Positions 17,951 to 27,483 are shown, counted from the first letter of the stretch. The stretch is 64,000 nt of DNA from JAAYVZ01 sp035384965 (GCA_035384965.1 DAOOJE010000019.1:1-64000); one strand, 5' to 3'. Notes: a model not told the origin generated them from the letters alone. Numbers and translations: made by a program.

Positions 17951-20074
17951 ATGCGACGGCTCGTACTGACCACCGTGTGGCTGGCGTGGTCCGCCCTGGC
18001 GCCGGCCCAGCCCCAGCTCGAGATCTGGCAGATCCAGGGCACAGGTGGTGGCTCGCCGTACTTCGAGCAGATAATCACTACCCGGCAGAACGTCGTGACG
18101 GCGCTCGAGGCCAAGGGCTTCTTCATGCAGACGCCGCCCCAGCGCTCGGACGGCGACCCCGAGACCTCGGACGGGATTTACGTCTACACCGGCGCGACAC
18201 CGACCGTGCAGGTCGGCGACATGGTCGACGTCACCGGCAGGGTCAAGGAGTACTACAGCCTCACCGAAATCGCCTCGCCGGTGGTGACCGTCACGTCCTC
18301 CGGCAACCCGCTTCCCCCGCCCGTGGACTGGGACGAGACGCGCCCCTCGCCGCTGCGGCCGCAGCCCGACAACGAGATCGAGCGCTACGAGGGGATGTTG
18401 GTGCGCGTCGCGGCCGGCACGGTATGCGGGCCGGTCGACCAGTACGGAGAGTTCGCCGCCGTCGCCCGGTCGACCCGGGCGTTCCGCGAGAAGGGCGTAG
18501 CGTATCCGGCCCCTCCCGGTGTCCCGGTGTGGGACGGCAACCCCGAGGTGTTCCTCGTCAAGCCGTCCGGCCTCGGGCTGCCCGAGGTGCTGGTGCCGGC
18601 CGGGGTGCCGTTCACGGCCGTGGGCCCGCTGTACTACTCGTTCGACCAGTACAAGATCTTCCCCGCGAGCTTCACCTTCGACGGCGAGCCCGCGGTCCGC
18701 CCGGTGCGCGCGAGGGTGCCCGGGGAGCTGGTGATCGCCAGTCAGAACCTGCAGCGTCTGTTCGACGACATCGACGACCCGGGGATCGACGAGGAGGTGG
18801 TCCCGACCGAACAGTACCAGCGCAAGCTCGCCAAGCTCTCGATGCTGATCCGCGATGCGCTGCAGGCCCCCGGCCTCGTCGCCGTGCAGGAGGTCGAGTC
18901 GCAGAAGGTGCTGCAAGACCTCGCGTTCCGGATCCACGCCGACGAGCCGGCGATCACCTACACCCCTTTCGTCGTGGAGGGCAACGACGTCGGGGGGATC
19001 GACGTGGGGTATCTCCTCCGGCAAGGGGCCGGGCTCGGGAATCCGCAGGTGGAGCAGGTGGGCAAGACCGCCACGTTCACCTCCGGCGGCACCGTCTACT
19101 CCACTTTCGACCGTCCGCCGCTCGTGCTCCGTTTCTCGTTCTGCGCCCCCGAGGTCCCCGTCACCTGCTCCGGCCTGCCGCTCACGGTCGTCAACGTCCA
19201 CTTGCGCTCGCTCTCCGGCATCGAAGGCACCTCCGCCGACTTCGTGCGCGCCAAGCGCTACGAGGGAGCGAAGTGGCTCGCCCAGTACCTCCAGGGCCTG
19301 CAAACCGCAGACCCCGAGGCCAACCTGCTCGTCATCGGCGACTTCAACGCCTTCCAGTTCACCGATGGCTGGGTCGACGTGGTGGGGATCATCACCGGTA
19401 ACCTCGACCCAGCCGGCGCCCGCATCCCCGGCACCGACTGGGTCGAGCCCGACCTCCACGACCATGTCCTCGACCTTTCCGAGAACGAGCGCTACACGTA
19501 CATCCATGCCGGCAACGCCCAGGTGCTCGACCACGCGCTGACCTCCCGGTCGCTCACGCGGTGGATCTCCGGGGTGATGGTCGGCCGAGTCAACGCCGAC
19601 GCGCCGCACGCGCTCGCGGCCGACGCCTCGACTCCGCTGCGCGCCGCCGACCACGACCCCCTGGCCGTCTACATCGCCACCTGGCCTCGCGCCGATCTCG
19701 AGGCCGGGCTGCAGCCGGCCGCCGCCGCGACGGTCGCGGGTGGGACGGTGACCGTCGAGGTCTCGGCACACAACCATGGCCCGTTCGACGCCACCGAGGT
19801 CACGGCGCGGCTCGTGCTCCCCCCGTCTGTGTCGCTCGCCGGCACCCCGCCCGCGCCGTGCGCGCTCGAGCCCGAGGCCGTGGTGTGCACCTTCGGGAGC
19901 CTGCCCCCCGGGGCGACGGCAAAGGCCTCGCTTGCGCTGGCGTTCGCGAGGCACGGCACGTACACCCCGGTTCTCGTGGCCGCCGCTCGCGAGCAGGACC
20001 CCACCGCCGCCAACAACGACGCCACCCTGACCGTGAGCGTGGCCGGCCGCGGGCGGCGGCGGCTCGGCCACTGA
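17951..20074 (+). CDS. Secreted endonuclease/exonuclease/phosphatase-family nuclease with DUF11-like tail
   Basis: 707 residues. Sec signal peptide MRRLVLTTVWLAWSALAPAQ. Residues ~20-250 contain an OB-fold-like region of extracellular nucleases (IYVYTGATPTVQVGDMVDVTGRVKEY, split here as GDMVDVTGRVKEY). Residues ~255-580 are an EEP nuclease domain: VIASQNLQRLFDD, VAVQEVE, VNVHLRS, LLVIGDFNAF, YIHAGNAQVLDHAL and ADHDPLAV supply the metal and catalytic residues. Residues ~585-700 are a CARDB/DUF11-like beta sandwich. The role is probably extracellular DNA degradation for nutrients (ExeM/NucH-like). Start ATG 17951 is spaced six bases from GGAG (17941-17944), better than ATG 17945. No cell-wall anchor is visible. 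Confidence 0.85.
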   Translation: MRRLVLTTVWLAWSALAPAQPQLEIWQIQGTGGGSPYFEQIITTRQNVVTALEAKGFFMQTPPQRSDGDPETSDGIYVYTGATPTVQVGDMVDVTGRVKEYYSLTEIASPVVTVTSSGNPLPPPVDWDETRPSPLRPQPDNEIERYEGMLVRVAAGTVCGPVDQYGEFAAVARSTRAFREKGVAYPAPPGVPVWDGNPEVFLVKPSGLGLPEVLVPAGVPFTAVGPLYYSFDQYKIFPASFTFDGEPAVRPVRARVPGELVIASQNLQRLFDDIDDPGIDEEVVPTEQYQRKLAKLSMLIRDALQAPGLVAVQEVESQKVLQDLAFRIHADEPAITYTPFVVEGNDVGGIDVGYLLRQGAGLGNPQVEQVGKTATFTSGGTVYSTFDRPPLVLRFSFCAPEVPVTCSGLPLTVVNVHLRSLSGIEGTSADFVRAKRYEGAKWLAQYLQGLQTADPEANLLVIGDFNAFQFTDGWVDVVGIITGNLDPAGARIPGTDWVEPDLHDHVLDLSENERYTYIHAGNAQVLDHALTSRSLTRWISGVMVGRVNADAPHALAADASTPLRAADHDPLAVYIATWPRADLEAGLQPAAAATVAGGTVTVEVSAHNHGPFDATEVTARLVLPPSVSLAGTPPAPCALEPEAVVCTFGSLPPGATAKASLALAFARHGTYTPVLVAAAREQDPTAANNDATLTVSVAGRGRRRLGH

Positions 20075-20081
20075 GCTCTTT

Positions 20082-20090
20082 TGCTACGAT
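20082..20090 (+). promoter_or_regulatory. Extended -10-like element
   Basis: TGCTACGAT upstream of the gene at 20150 fits the TGn-TAnnnT pattern seen before other transcription units here. No clear -35 is present, as expected for extended -10 promoters. It would give a leader of about 50 bases. Confidence 0.4.
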
Positions 20091-20149
20091 GAAGCCAGCC
20101 CGCCGGGACTGAAGACGGAGCGCTGTGGACGAGGAAAGGAGTCAGGCCG

Positions 20150-21928
20150 ATGGCTGAACCAACCACGCTTCCCGGCCAGGGGCCCGAGCCGGACGCGGGC
20201 GGAAGTGGGGCTGCGAGCGCTGCCGGAGAGGCGGCACAGGCCCCCGACCGCAGCGCGCCGACGCCCGTCAAGGCCGCCGGCAAGGCGGTGCGCGCCCTCA
20301 CCCACGCCGCCTCGTCGTTTCTTCTTTACGACGCCACCAACGAGGCCGTGGCGGGGTTCATCTCCGACCTCCGCGAGTCGCTGGACCAGTTCCTCACCGC
20401 ATTCGGCCGGCTGGAGCTCGAGATCCGGCCGTGGGACATGACGTTCGCGGGCCAGGTCGTCTACCTGGATCGCGACCGCGAGCGCTCGATGGCGTTCAGG
20501 CTCTACAAGGACGGGGTCCGCAAGCTCGTCATCCATCCCGAGGTGACGTGGGAGGAAATCATCGAACTGCTCGGTATCCTCGCCGTGCGCGCCCGGGGCA
20601 TCCGCCAGCACGAGGACGACGTGGTCACGATGCTGTGGAACGCCTCCTTCAAGCACATCGAGACCGAGGTGGTCGAGGGCCTGGTGGCCGAGGACGACGA
20701 GCGAGTCGCCGAGGTGGTGCACGAGACGGACGCCGCCGTGGCACCGCGCAGCGCCCTCCAGGCCATGGTCTTCAACGCGCCGTACCTCTTCGACTACCCC
20801 GTGCCGCCCGTCGGCGACCGCGGGCCGGTGGCGTACCGGCCGTTGCCAGAGGCGTCGTTCGAGCGCATCCGCCGGCAGGACGGGCCCGAGGGGCTTCCCC
20901 TCGAGTGTGCCCAGCTCACAGCCGAACTCCTCGCGCTTCTCAACGACGAGTTCGATCCCCTCTCGGCCGACGATGTCGTGCCGCTGCTGCGGGAAGTTCG
21001 CGCCTACTTGCTCGGCAACGGGCTGCTGAGGCCCTTTGCGCAGATCCTGCGCCTGGTTGGCGAGAAGGCCCCTCCGGATGAGACCTTGCGGGGGCAGCTG
21101 CTGGCCGCCGTGGCCGACGGCGAGGTGCTCCGCCGCCTGCTCGATCTGGCCGGAGAGCGGCGGGAGCTGTCGATCGAAGAACTCGGCGAGATCGCCGGCC
21201 TCGTGCCCGGCGACCACGTGCCGATCATCCTCGACTTCCTCGCGACGCACCCCGACGGACCGGGACGCCAGCTCGGGATCCTCCTGCTCGAGCAGGAGGC
21301 GCGCACGCGCCCGGAGCGCATCTCGCAGCGGCTGCTGGCCAACCGGGAAGCCGCCGACCTCGAGCTGCTGCGCATGCTCGAACGCGTCAACCAGCCGGCG
21401 GCCGAGGCCGCCGCGCTCGACCTCCTCGCGGCCAGGGCACCTGCCGTCCAGATCGCCGCCCTCGCCGTGCTTGCGCGTACCCCCTACTCGGCCAAGATTG
21501 GGCGGGCGCTCGTCGGGGCGCTGCGGTCCTCCGCCGAGGAGGTCCGCCGCAAGGCCCTGGACGCCCTCGTGGCGCAGAAGGAGCGGCGCGCCTACGACAC
21601 GCTCGTCGAGCAGTTCAAGACCATGGCCGCCGGCGCCATGTCCCTCGGCGAGGCCGGCGCCATCGGCGAGGCCATGGCCCGGCTCGAGCCAGAGCGGGCC
21701 CGCAAGCAGCTTTCGGAGTGGGTGCGTCCGCCGGGCCTGCTCGGGCGGCTGGCGAGCGTGCCGCTACCGTTGCGCTGGGGCGCAGTGGCCGGCCTCGTGG
21801 TGCTGGGGGGCGACGACGCTCGCGAACTCATCGAGTGGCTCGCCGGCAAGTCGAGCGGCGACCTCCAGCAGCTTTGCCGCGCCGGCCTCCAGGCGCTGGC
21901 GGTGCGTGAGGGGAGGCAGCAGCGATGA
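20150..21928 (+). CDS. HEAT-repeat-like protein of unknown function
   Basis: 592 residues. The first ~45 residues are a proline/alanine-rich disordered tail. Residues ~50-270 form a domain containing FLLYDATNEAVAGFI and FAGQVVYLDRDRERSMAFRLY, a pattern that recurs in the partner protein downstream (FVNDVRIRFEFQ). The C-terminal half has regular alanine/leucine helices (AAALDLLAARAPAVQIAALAVL, VRRKALDALVAQKE) like HEAT repeats. It overlaps the HD gene by four bases (ATGA), so the two are almost certainly coexpressed and probably work together. Ribosome site AGGAAAGGAG sits before ATG 20150. Confidence 0.7.
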   Translation: MAEPTTLPGQGPEPDAGGSGAASAAGEAAQAPDRSAPTPVKAAGKAVRALTHAASSFLLYDATNEAVAGFISDLRESLDQFLTAFGRLELEIRPWDMTFAGQVVYLDRDRERSMAFRLYKDGVRKLVIHPEVTWEEIIELLGILAVRARGIRQHEDDVVTMLWNASFKHIETEVVEGLVAEDDERVAEVVHETDAAVAPRSALQAMVFNAPYLFDYPVPPVGDRGPVAYRPLPEASFERIRRQDGPEGLPLECAQLTAELLALLNDEFDPLSADDVVPLLREVRAYLLGNGLLRPFAQILRLVGEKAPPDETLRGQLLAAVADGEVLRRLLDLAGERRELSIEELGEIAGLVPGDHVPIILDFLATHPDGPGRQLGILLLEQEARTRPERISQRLLANREAADLELLRMLERVNQPAAEAAALDLLAARAPAVQIAALAVLARTPYSAKIGRALVGALRSSAEEVRRKALDALVAQKERRAYDTLVEQFKTMAAGAMSLGEAGAIGEAMARLEPERARKQLSEWVRPPGLLGRLASVPLPLRWGAVAGLVVLGGDDARELIEWLAGKSSGDLQQLCRAGLQALAVREGRQQR

Positions 21929-23307
21929 GCGAGAGCATCCTCCAGGCCCAGGAGCAAATCGCCATCACGCTCGCCCGCGCCCGTTCCGAGGAAGACCGGG
22001 AGCTGCTCAACAACGTGCGCGAGCTCGGCGGCCAGGTCGTGCACCTGCTCAACGGGCTGCTGCGCATGGCGCATCTGCACGCCCCCAACAACGCCGCGTT
22101 CGACAACCCGGTGCGCGACTTCGAGGCGGCGCTCCGAAAGCTCATCGAGGTCCTCGGCCCGGTCTACGTGCTGTGCGCCGAAGACCAGGTCTTCGTCAAC
22201 GACGTGCGCATCCGCTTCGAGTTCCAGATCGACGAGAGCATCGGCCTCTCCACCGAGTTGCTGCGCCACAACTCCGGCGGGATCACCTTCAACGAGCCGC
22301 TCGTGGGCGCCCAGGTCCGCAGCCTCGTGCAGCTCCTCGCCGGAACGCCGGGGGCGCGGCAGCCCCGCACCACCTTGCAGCTCCGCCTCGCCGACGAGGG
22401 GCTCTCCTCGGTTCAGGTCCACCCGCCGTTCCGCTTCCGCATGACCGGGAGCGAGGACGAGGCGGCGCTCTCCGACGAGTTTCGCGAGCTGTACTTGTCG
22501 GCGGCGCGGCCGGTGGCGGACATCTTCGCGGCGGTCGGCGCCAGCCGGCTTCCCAACCCCCTGCCGATTCGCCGCATGGTCAACCAGATGATCGACGCCG
22601 GAGTGTCGCAGGACATCGCGACGCTGGCCCGGGAGGGCGAGCAGCGGCTGCCGCCGTTCTCGCAGCACACCCTCATGGTCACGGCGCTGTCGCTCATCAT
22701 CGGCCGCGAGGCCCGGCTCCCCGACGCGTCGCTGGCCGACCTCGGGGTGGCCGCCATGTTCCACGATGTCGGGTACTGCCTGCGCGAAGAAGGCTTTGCG
22801 GTGCCGTTCGCCCGCCACACCCAGGCGGGGCTCAAGATCCTGCTGCTGCAACGCGGCTTCCACCGCGCAAAGGTGCGGCGGCTGCTGGCCGTGCTGCAGC
22901 ATCACCGCGCCCTCGACGACCCGCGCGGGGTCCCGGCGCTGTACTCACGGATCATCCACATTGCCGACGACTACGACATCCTGACCCGCTACCGCCCGGG
23001 CAAGGGACCGGCGCTGGCTGCGCCCGACGCCATCGCCCGCATGGCGGCCATGGGCGGCAAGCTGTACGACCCCGTGCTGCTGCAGCTCTTCATCAACGCC
23101 ATGGGGCCGCTGCCGCCGGGTTCGATCGCCACCCTCGAGGACGGGCGGGTCGTCGTGGTGATCTCCGCCGTGCGCAGCCCCCAGACGTTCGACAAGCCGC
23201 TGGCTCGCGTCGTGCGCCTGCCCGACGGCAGCCCTCCCCCGGCGGACACCGTCATCGACCTCGCTTACGCGCCGCGGGTCGTGCGCGTCCACCGCCCGGC
23301 CGGGTGA
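21925..23307 (+). CDS. HD-GYP-like phosphohydrolase-domain protein
   Basis: 460 residues. The C-terminal half is an HD domain of HD-GYP type: a helix with QHTLMVTALSLIIGR, the metal-binding MFHDVGY pair, HTQAGLKILLLQRG, LAVLQHHRALDDP and IIHIADDYDILTRY. The diagnostic HHE-GYP segment is altered (the HH pair is kept, GYP reads GVP), so cyclic-di-GMP hydrolysis is uncertain. The N-terminal ~190 residues carry LLNGLLRMAHLHAPNNAAF and VNDVRIRF, an input region similar in style to the upstream HEAT partner. The pair may form a sensor/turnover module; that is inference. Confidence 0.75.
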   Translation: MSESILQAQEQIAITLARARSEEDRELLNNVRELGGQVVHLLNGLLRMAHLHAPNNAAFDNPVRDFEAALRKLIEVLGPVYVLCAEDQVFVNDVRIRFEFQIDESIGLSTELLRHNSGGITFNEPLVGAQVRSLVQLLAGTPGARQPRTTLQLRLADEGLSSVQVHPPFRFRMTGSEDEAALSDEFRELYLSAARPVADIFAAVGASRLPNPLPIRRMVNQMIDAGVSQDIATLAREGEQRLPPFSQHTLMVTALSLIIGREARLPDASLADLGVAAMFHDVGYCLREEGFAVPFARHTQAGLKILLLQRGFHRAKVRRLLAVLQHHRALDDPRGVPALYSRIIHIADDYDILTRYRPGKGPALAAPDAIARMAAMGGKLYDPVLLQLFINAMGPLPPGSIATLEDGRVVVVISAVRSPQTFDKPLARVVRLPDGSPPPADTVIDLAYAPRVVRVHRPAG

Positions 23308-23413
23308 GCCTCTCCGCCCGGCACGCCTCGACCCTCGACCGGGCGGGCGGGCGGAGCGCTCCCAGCCGGTCGGGTAGAATTCCGCCGCCCGCATTGACGT
23401 GTGGGAGGAGCAC

Positions 23414-23914
23414 ATGCCGATCTTCGAGTACCTGTGCCGGACCTGCAACCGCATCTACAGCTTCCTGTCGCTGAGTCCGAGGCCCGACACGGCTCCGGCG
23501 TGCCCGAAGTGCGCCGCGACCGATCTGGTGCGAGTACCGTCGACGTTCGCCGTGGCGAGCTCGGGCAAGGGCAAGCCCGAGCCGGCCGCCGGCGGCGCAG
23601 CGACCGGCCCCGACGACGCCGCCATGTCCCGCCTCGAGCACGAGGTCATGCACATGGCCGACTCACTGGACGAGAAGGACGCCGAGGACCCGCGGGTCAT
23701 GGCCCGCATGATGCGCCGCCTCGCCGAGGTCTCGGGCGAGCCGGTCACGCCGGCGATGAGCGAGATGTTCCGCCGCATGGAGGCAGGCGAGGACCCCGAA
23801 GCGCTCGAAGAGGAACTCGGCCCCCAGCTCGAGGCCGAGATGGGCGGGGAGGGCGAGGAGGAGGGCGGCCTCGGTGGCGCCCCGACCCGCGACGACGGCC
23901 TGTACTCGATGTAG
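23414..23914 (+). CDS. FmdB-type zinc ribbon protein
   Basis: 166 residues. The N-terminus MPIFEYLCRTCNRIYSFL and a later CPKCAA give the CxxC...CxxC zinc ribbon of the FmdB/CxxC_CXXC_SSSS family, usually a putative regulatory protein. After a glycine/alanine linker the C-terminal part is long, acidic and helical (LEHEVMHMADSLDEKDAED, MARMMRRLAEVSGEP), which is common in extended members. Start ATG 23414 has GGGAGGAG just upstream. TAGAAT at 23375-23380 is a possible -10 element. Confidence 0.85.
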   Translation: MPIFEYLCRTCNRIYSFLSLSPRPDTAPACPKCAATDLVRVPSTFAVASSGKGKPEPAAGGAATGPDDAAMSRLEHEVMHMADSLDEKDAEDPRVMARMMRRLAEVSGEPVTPAMSEMFRRMEAGEDPEALEEELGPQLEAEMGGEGEEEGGLGGAPTRDDGLYSM

Positions 23915-23964
23915 CCCCCGCCGCCCGGTCGAAAGGCGCCGTCCCCTGGGCGCCGCCCTTGCCG

Positions 23965-23973
23965 TGCTAGACT
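23965..23973 (+). promoter_or_regulatory. Extended -10-like element
   Basis: TGCTAGACT, 22 bases before the GTG start at 23996, with GGAGGAGG in between as the ribosome site. It fits the recurrent TGn-TAnnnT pattern; no convincing -35 is seen. Confidence 0.4.
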
Positions 23974-23995
23974 CCCCGCCCCGGAGGAGGTCACC

Positions 23996-24610
23996 GTGCG
24001 AAGGCGCAGCAGCGACGAGTGGGACGGCCAGCTCAGCCTGTTCGAGGACAACGCGAGCCGCGAGGCGCCGAGGGGCCGCGACGTGCTCGTCTTCGACCTC
24101 GAGACCCAGCGCTCGTTCCAGGACGTGGGTGGCCACGGCGCGACGCGCGAGCTGGGGATGTCGATCGGAGTCGTCTACTCGTTCGGCGACGACCGGTTCA
24201 GGAGCTTCGTCGAGGCCGAAGCCGGCCAGCTCATCGACCTCCTGCTCGGCGCCGAGCTGGTGGTGGGCTACAACCTGCTGGCGTTCGACTACGAGGTGCT
24301 CAACGGCTACCGCCAGACGGACTGGACGCAGGTCAAGACCCTCGACCTCATGGTGGACCTGCAGCGCAAGCTCGGCTTCCGCCCCAAGCTCGACTCGGTG
24401 GTGCAGGCGACGCTGGGCGCCCCCAAGAGCGCCGACGGGCTGCAGGCGCTCGCCTGGTGGAAGGAAGGCCGGCTCGACCTCATCGAGAAGTACTGCACCG
24501 ACGACGTCCGGCTCACACGCGACCTTTACCTGTACGGCAAGCGCAACCGGCACGTGCTGGTCACCTCCCGGTCCGGCGCCAAGCCGCTCAAGGTGGACGT
24601 GAGCTGGTAG
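23996..24610 (+). CDS. RNase H-like DEDD exonuclease-domain protein (YprB-like)
   Basis: 204 residues. The fold resembles the RNase_H_2/YprB family of DnaQ-like 3'-5' exonucleases. Acidic motifs: VFDLETQRS (Exo I, DxE), VVGYNLLAFDYEVL (Exo II), and YCTDDVRLTRDLY (Exo III). FRPKLDSVVQATLG and DGLQALAWWKEG between II and III are typical of the family. The N-terminal 25 residues are extra and polar. Start GTG 23996 lies ten bases after GGAGGAGG. Substrate and partners are unknown. Confidence 0.78.
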   Translation: MRRRSSDEWDGQLSLFEDNASREAPRGRDVLVFDLETQRSFQDVGGHGATRELGMSIGVVYSFGDDRFRSFVEAEAGQLIDLLLGAELVVGYNLLAFDYEVLNGYRQTDWTQVKTLDLMVDLQRKLGFRPKLDSVVQATLGAPKSADGLQALAWWKEGRLDLIEKYCTDDVRLTRDLYLYGKRNRHVLVTSRSGAKPLKVDVSW

Positions 24611-24702
24611 GCGGGAAGCCGGGAGGCGGCGTGCGGGTTGCAAGCCTCGCCGGCCGGCGCCACGCGCGCCGCGCCGGCGACACGAACAGCACGGGAGGAC
24701 GG

Positions 24703-26439
24703 ATGCGACGCCTGGTGGTGGCAGCAGTGCTCGGTTTCGGTCTGGCGGCGTGGGGTGTCGAGGCCGCCCAGGCGGTGTTCTCGGCCGCGCCGCGGTGGGA
24801 GCGCGACCCGGCCGGCCCGCCGGCCGCCTTCACGCTGGTCGTGACCGTCACCGTGGACGAGGGGTGGCACGTCAACTCCCACACCCCCCTCTCCGAGGAC
24901 CTCATCCCCACGACGCTGCGGCTCGACCTGCCGGCGGGCTGGAGCGCCGGCGAGCCGGTCTTCCCCAAGCACCGCGCGGCGCGCTTTGCTTTTTCCGACG
25001 AGCCGGTGGCGGTTTACGAGGGCACGTTCGCCATCCGCGTCCCGGTCACGATCCCGGCCGAAACCGACACGGCGCCGGTGCTGGGGGTCGCGGTGGCCGC
25101 TCAGGCCTGCAACGACCGCGAGTGCCTGCCGCCGACCGAGGTCACGGCGACGATCGCCCACCCGGCGCTGGCCGGCTTCACGGCGGCGGCACCACCGCCT
25201 GTCGGGACGCCCGCGCCGGCGAGCCACGGCGGCGTGGGCGGCCGGTTCGCCGCAGCCGGCCTCTGGCTCCAGCTCCTGCTGGCTCTCGTTGCCGGCCTCG
25301 CGCTCAACCTCACGCCCTGCGTGTACCCGCTCATCCCGATCACGATCAGCTTCTTTTTGTCGCAGAAGCAACAGGGTGCCGGAGCGGCCTGGCCGCTCGC
25401 CGTCGCGTACGTCCTCGGCATGTCGGTGACCTACTCGGCGCTCGGCGTGGCGGCGGCGCTGGGCGGGGCTCTGTTCGGCGCCGCCCTGCAGTCCCCCTGG
25501 GTCGTCGGGGTGATCGTGGCCGTCATGCTGGCCCTCGCCGCTTCCATGTTCGGGCTATGGGAGCTGCGCGTCCCGGCGTTCGTCATGAACCTCTCCGGCG
25601 GCCGGGCGGGGCTCGGCGGGTCGCTCGTCATGGGGCTCGTGGTCGGGCTCGTGGCGGCGCCGTGCATCGGCCCGTTCGTGCTCGGACTGCTCACCTACGT
25701 CGGACAGCGTCAGGACCTCCTGCTCGGCTTCCTGCTCTTCTTCGCCCTGTCGCTCGGACTCGGGCTGCCGTACCTGCTGCTCGCCGTCTCGACAGGCGCG
25801 CTCGACCGGCTCCCCAACTCCGGTGCCTGGATGCTCGGCGTGCGCAAGCTCTTCGGCGTGCTGCTGATCGGCCTCGCGGCGTACTTTTCGGCGCCGCTGC
25901 TCCCGGCGCCCTGGGCCGGCTGGCTGCTCGCCCTGTCGCTCGGGCTCGGCGGTCTGTACCTGCTGGTCATCGCCCGCCCCGGCCACGAGATGCCGGCCAT
26001 CGACCGCTTCATGCGGCTGGCGAGCGCCGGTCTCATCGTGGCCGGGTTGCTGCTGGCCCCCGCCTCGCGGCCGAGCGAGAGCACCGGGCCCGCCTGGCAG
26101 CCGTACGACGAGGCGGCCGTCGCCGCGGCCGTCGCCGCCGGACGCCCGGTGGTGCTCGACTTTTACGCCGACTGGTGCCTGCCGTGCAAGGAACTCGACA
26201 AGCTCACGTTTTCCGATCCCAGGGTGACGGCCCGGCTGGGCGCGATGGCGCTGCACAAGGTGGACCTCACGCGCTCGAACGCGGACACCGACGCGCTGCG
26301 CGCGAAGTACGCGGTGGCCGGCGTGCCGACGATCGTGTTCTACCGCGGCGGCCAGGAAGTCGCGGGGGCCCGCCTCACCGGCTTCGAAAACGCCGACGCG
26401 TTCCTGCGGCGGCTGGACCGCGTCGAGGGCGTCAGGTAG
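24703..26439 (+). CDS. dsbD: Thiol:disulfide interchange protein DsbD
   Basis: 578 residues with all three DsbD parts. A signal peptide leads a periplasmic N-terminal domain with its cysteine pair in AQACNDRECLPP. The central membrane domain has eight or so helices with the conserved cysteines in LTPCVYPLIPITISFF and APCIGPFVLGLL. The C-terminal thioredoxin domain has YADWCLPCKELD as active site. DsbD moves electrons from cytoplasmic thioredoxin to periplasmic thiol proteins such as cytochrome c maturation factors. Start ATG 24703 follows GGGAGG at 24693-24698. The 3' end overlaps the convergent glycosyltransferase gene by eight bases. Confidence 0.93.
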   Translation: MRRLVVAAVLGFGLAAWGVEAAQAVFSAAPRWERDPAGPPAAFTLVVTVTVDEGWHVNSHTPLSEDLIPTTLRLDLPAGWSAGEPVFPKHRAARFAFSDEPVAVYEGTFAIRVPVTIPAETDTAPVLGVAVAAQACNDRECLPPTEVTATIAHPALAGFTAAAPPPVGTPAPASHGGVGGRFAAAGLWLQLLLALVAGLALNLTPCVYPLIPITISFFLSQKQQGAGAAWPLAVAYVLGMSVTYSALGVAAALGGALFGAALQSPWVVGVIVAVMLALAASMFGLWELRVPAFVMNLSGGRAGLGGSLVMGLVVGLVAAPCIGPFVLGLLTYVGQRQDLLLGFLLFFALSLGLGLPYLLLAVSTGALDRLPNSGAWMLGVRKLFGVLLIGLAAYFSAPLLPAPWAGWLLALSLGLGGLYLLVIARPGHEMPAIDRFMRLASAGLIVAGLLLAPASRPSESTGPAWQPYDEAAVAAAVAAGRPVVLDFYADWCLPCKELDKLTFSDPRVTARLGAMALHKVDLTRSNADTDALRAKYAVAGVPTIVFYRGGQEVAGARLTGFENADAFLRRLDRVEGVR

Positions 26440-27310
26440 TCGGAGCCGTCGGGGCGCCGGGCGAGCCCGGCTCCCAGGCCCACGTCTCCTCCTCCTCGTC
26501 GAATTCCGGGAGCGCGGGCTGCCGGCCGCGCGCCGCGTTCTGCCGCCACTCCCACAGGATCGCCCACTTGAGGTAGGTGCCGAACGCCTGCAGCATGCAG
26601 AACACCAGCCCCGGCATGCCGTCGAGAAACCCCAACTGGAAGACGTACATGCGCAGGAAGCGCCAGACCGTCCGGCCGAAGACCTCGGGGAAACCCGACC
26701 GCTTGCCGGTCTTCCACCCCTGGCCGGCGCCCCAGAACCCGTACTTGACGATGCGCGGCAGGTACTGGTCGAAGCTCTCGATCATGTAGTGCAGCATCGG
26801 GTTCTTCAGCAGCCGCGGCTTGCTGCGGGTGCGCATGTCGGTGTGGACGCGCTTGTTGGGGTAGCGCCCGGCGCCCTTGAGGACCAGCCGCACGACCCTG
26901 TCGTGCTGCCAGCCGGAGAAGCGGATCACCTTGTCCATGAAGAAGACCCGCCGCTTGATGATGAACGCCTCGCCGCCCCTGGGGTCGCGGATCGTCGCCT
27001 CGATTTCCGCCCGCAGCTCGGGGGTGCATCGCTCGTCGGCGTCGAGGATGAGGATCCACTCGTACTGCGCCTGGTCCATGCCCCAGTTCTTCTGCGAGGC
27101 CGAGCCGAGGTAGCGGCGCTGGAAGAAGCGCACCTTTTCGTACGCCTGGGCGAGTTCGGGGGTGCGGTCGGTCGAGAACGAGTCGACGACGATCACCTCG
27201 TCGCACCACAGCAGCGACTCGATGCAGTCCTTGACGTTGTGCTCCTCGTTGAAGGTGGTGATTACCGCCGAGATCCTCGGCCGGCCGCCACCGGCATGCT
27301 GCTCGGACAC
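26432..27310 (-). CDS. Family 2 glycosyltransferase (LPS core KdtX/WaaE-like)
   Basis: 292 residues. GT-A fold motifs: RISAVITTFNEEHNVKDCI at the N-terminus, EVIVVDSFSTDRT, SQKNWGMDQAQYEW and the metal-binding ILILDADER (DxD-like). The C-terminus has amphipathic helices with LRMYVFQLGFLDGMPGL, typical of the lipopolysaccharide inner-core beta-glucosyltransferase group. It is expected to act on the inner face of the membrane. Start GTG 27310 is chosen as the nearest in-frame start to the fold; upstream reading is low quality. The stop is inside the end of dsbD, so both transcripts end without a dedicated intergenic terminator. Confidence 0.85.
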   Translation of the reverse strand: MSEQHAGGGRPRISAVITTFNEEHNVKDCIESLLWCDEVIVVDSFSTDRTPELAQAYEKVRFFQRRYLGSASQKNWGMDQAQYEWILILDADERCTPELRAEIEATIRDPRGGEAFIIKRRVFFMDKVIRFSGWQHDRVVRLVLKGAGRYPNKRVHTDMRTRSKPRLLKNPMLHYMIESFDQYLPRIVKYGFWGAGQGWKTGKRSGFPEVFGRTVWRFLRMYVFQLGFLDGMPGLVFCMLQAFGTYLKWAILWEWRQNAARGRQPALPEFDEEEETWAWEPGSPGAPTAPTT

Positions 27311-27378
27311 CTGGCGCCTCCCGCGCGACCCCGCCACCCACCCGGCACGCCTCCTGTGGAGACCTGGCGAAGCTTCTG

Positions 27379-27384
27379 TATAAT
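27379..27384 (+). promoter_or_regulatory. Consensus -10 box for cdd
   Basis: A perfect TATAAT, 99 bases before the cdd start. The -35 region at the right spacing is a poor match. The stretch from ~27391 to 27483 would be a long leader; AAGGGG close to the start is the ribosome site. Confidence 0.6.
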
Positions 27385-27483
27385 CGGAGCTTGCTTCTCC
27401 CGGCCGGGGCCGCGACGGCGGCGAGGGTACACGGGAGGTCGGAGGATGGTCAAGCCGTGGCGCGGCCATCCAGAAGGGGCAAC

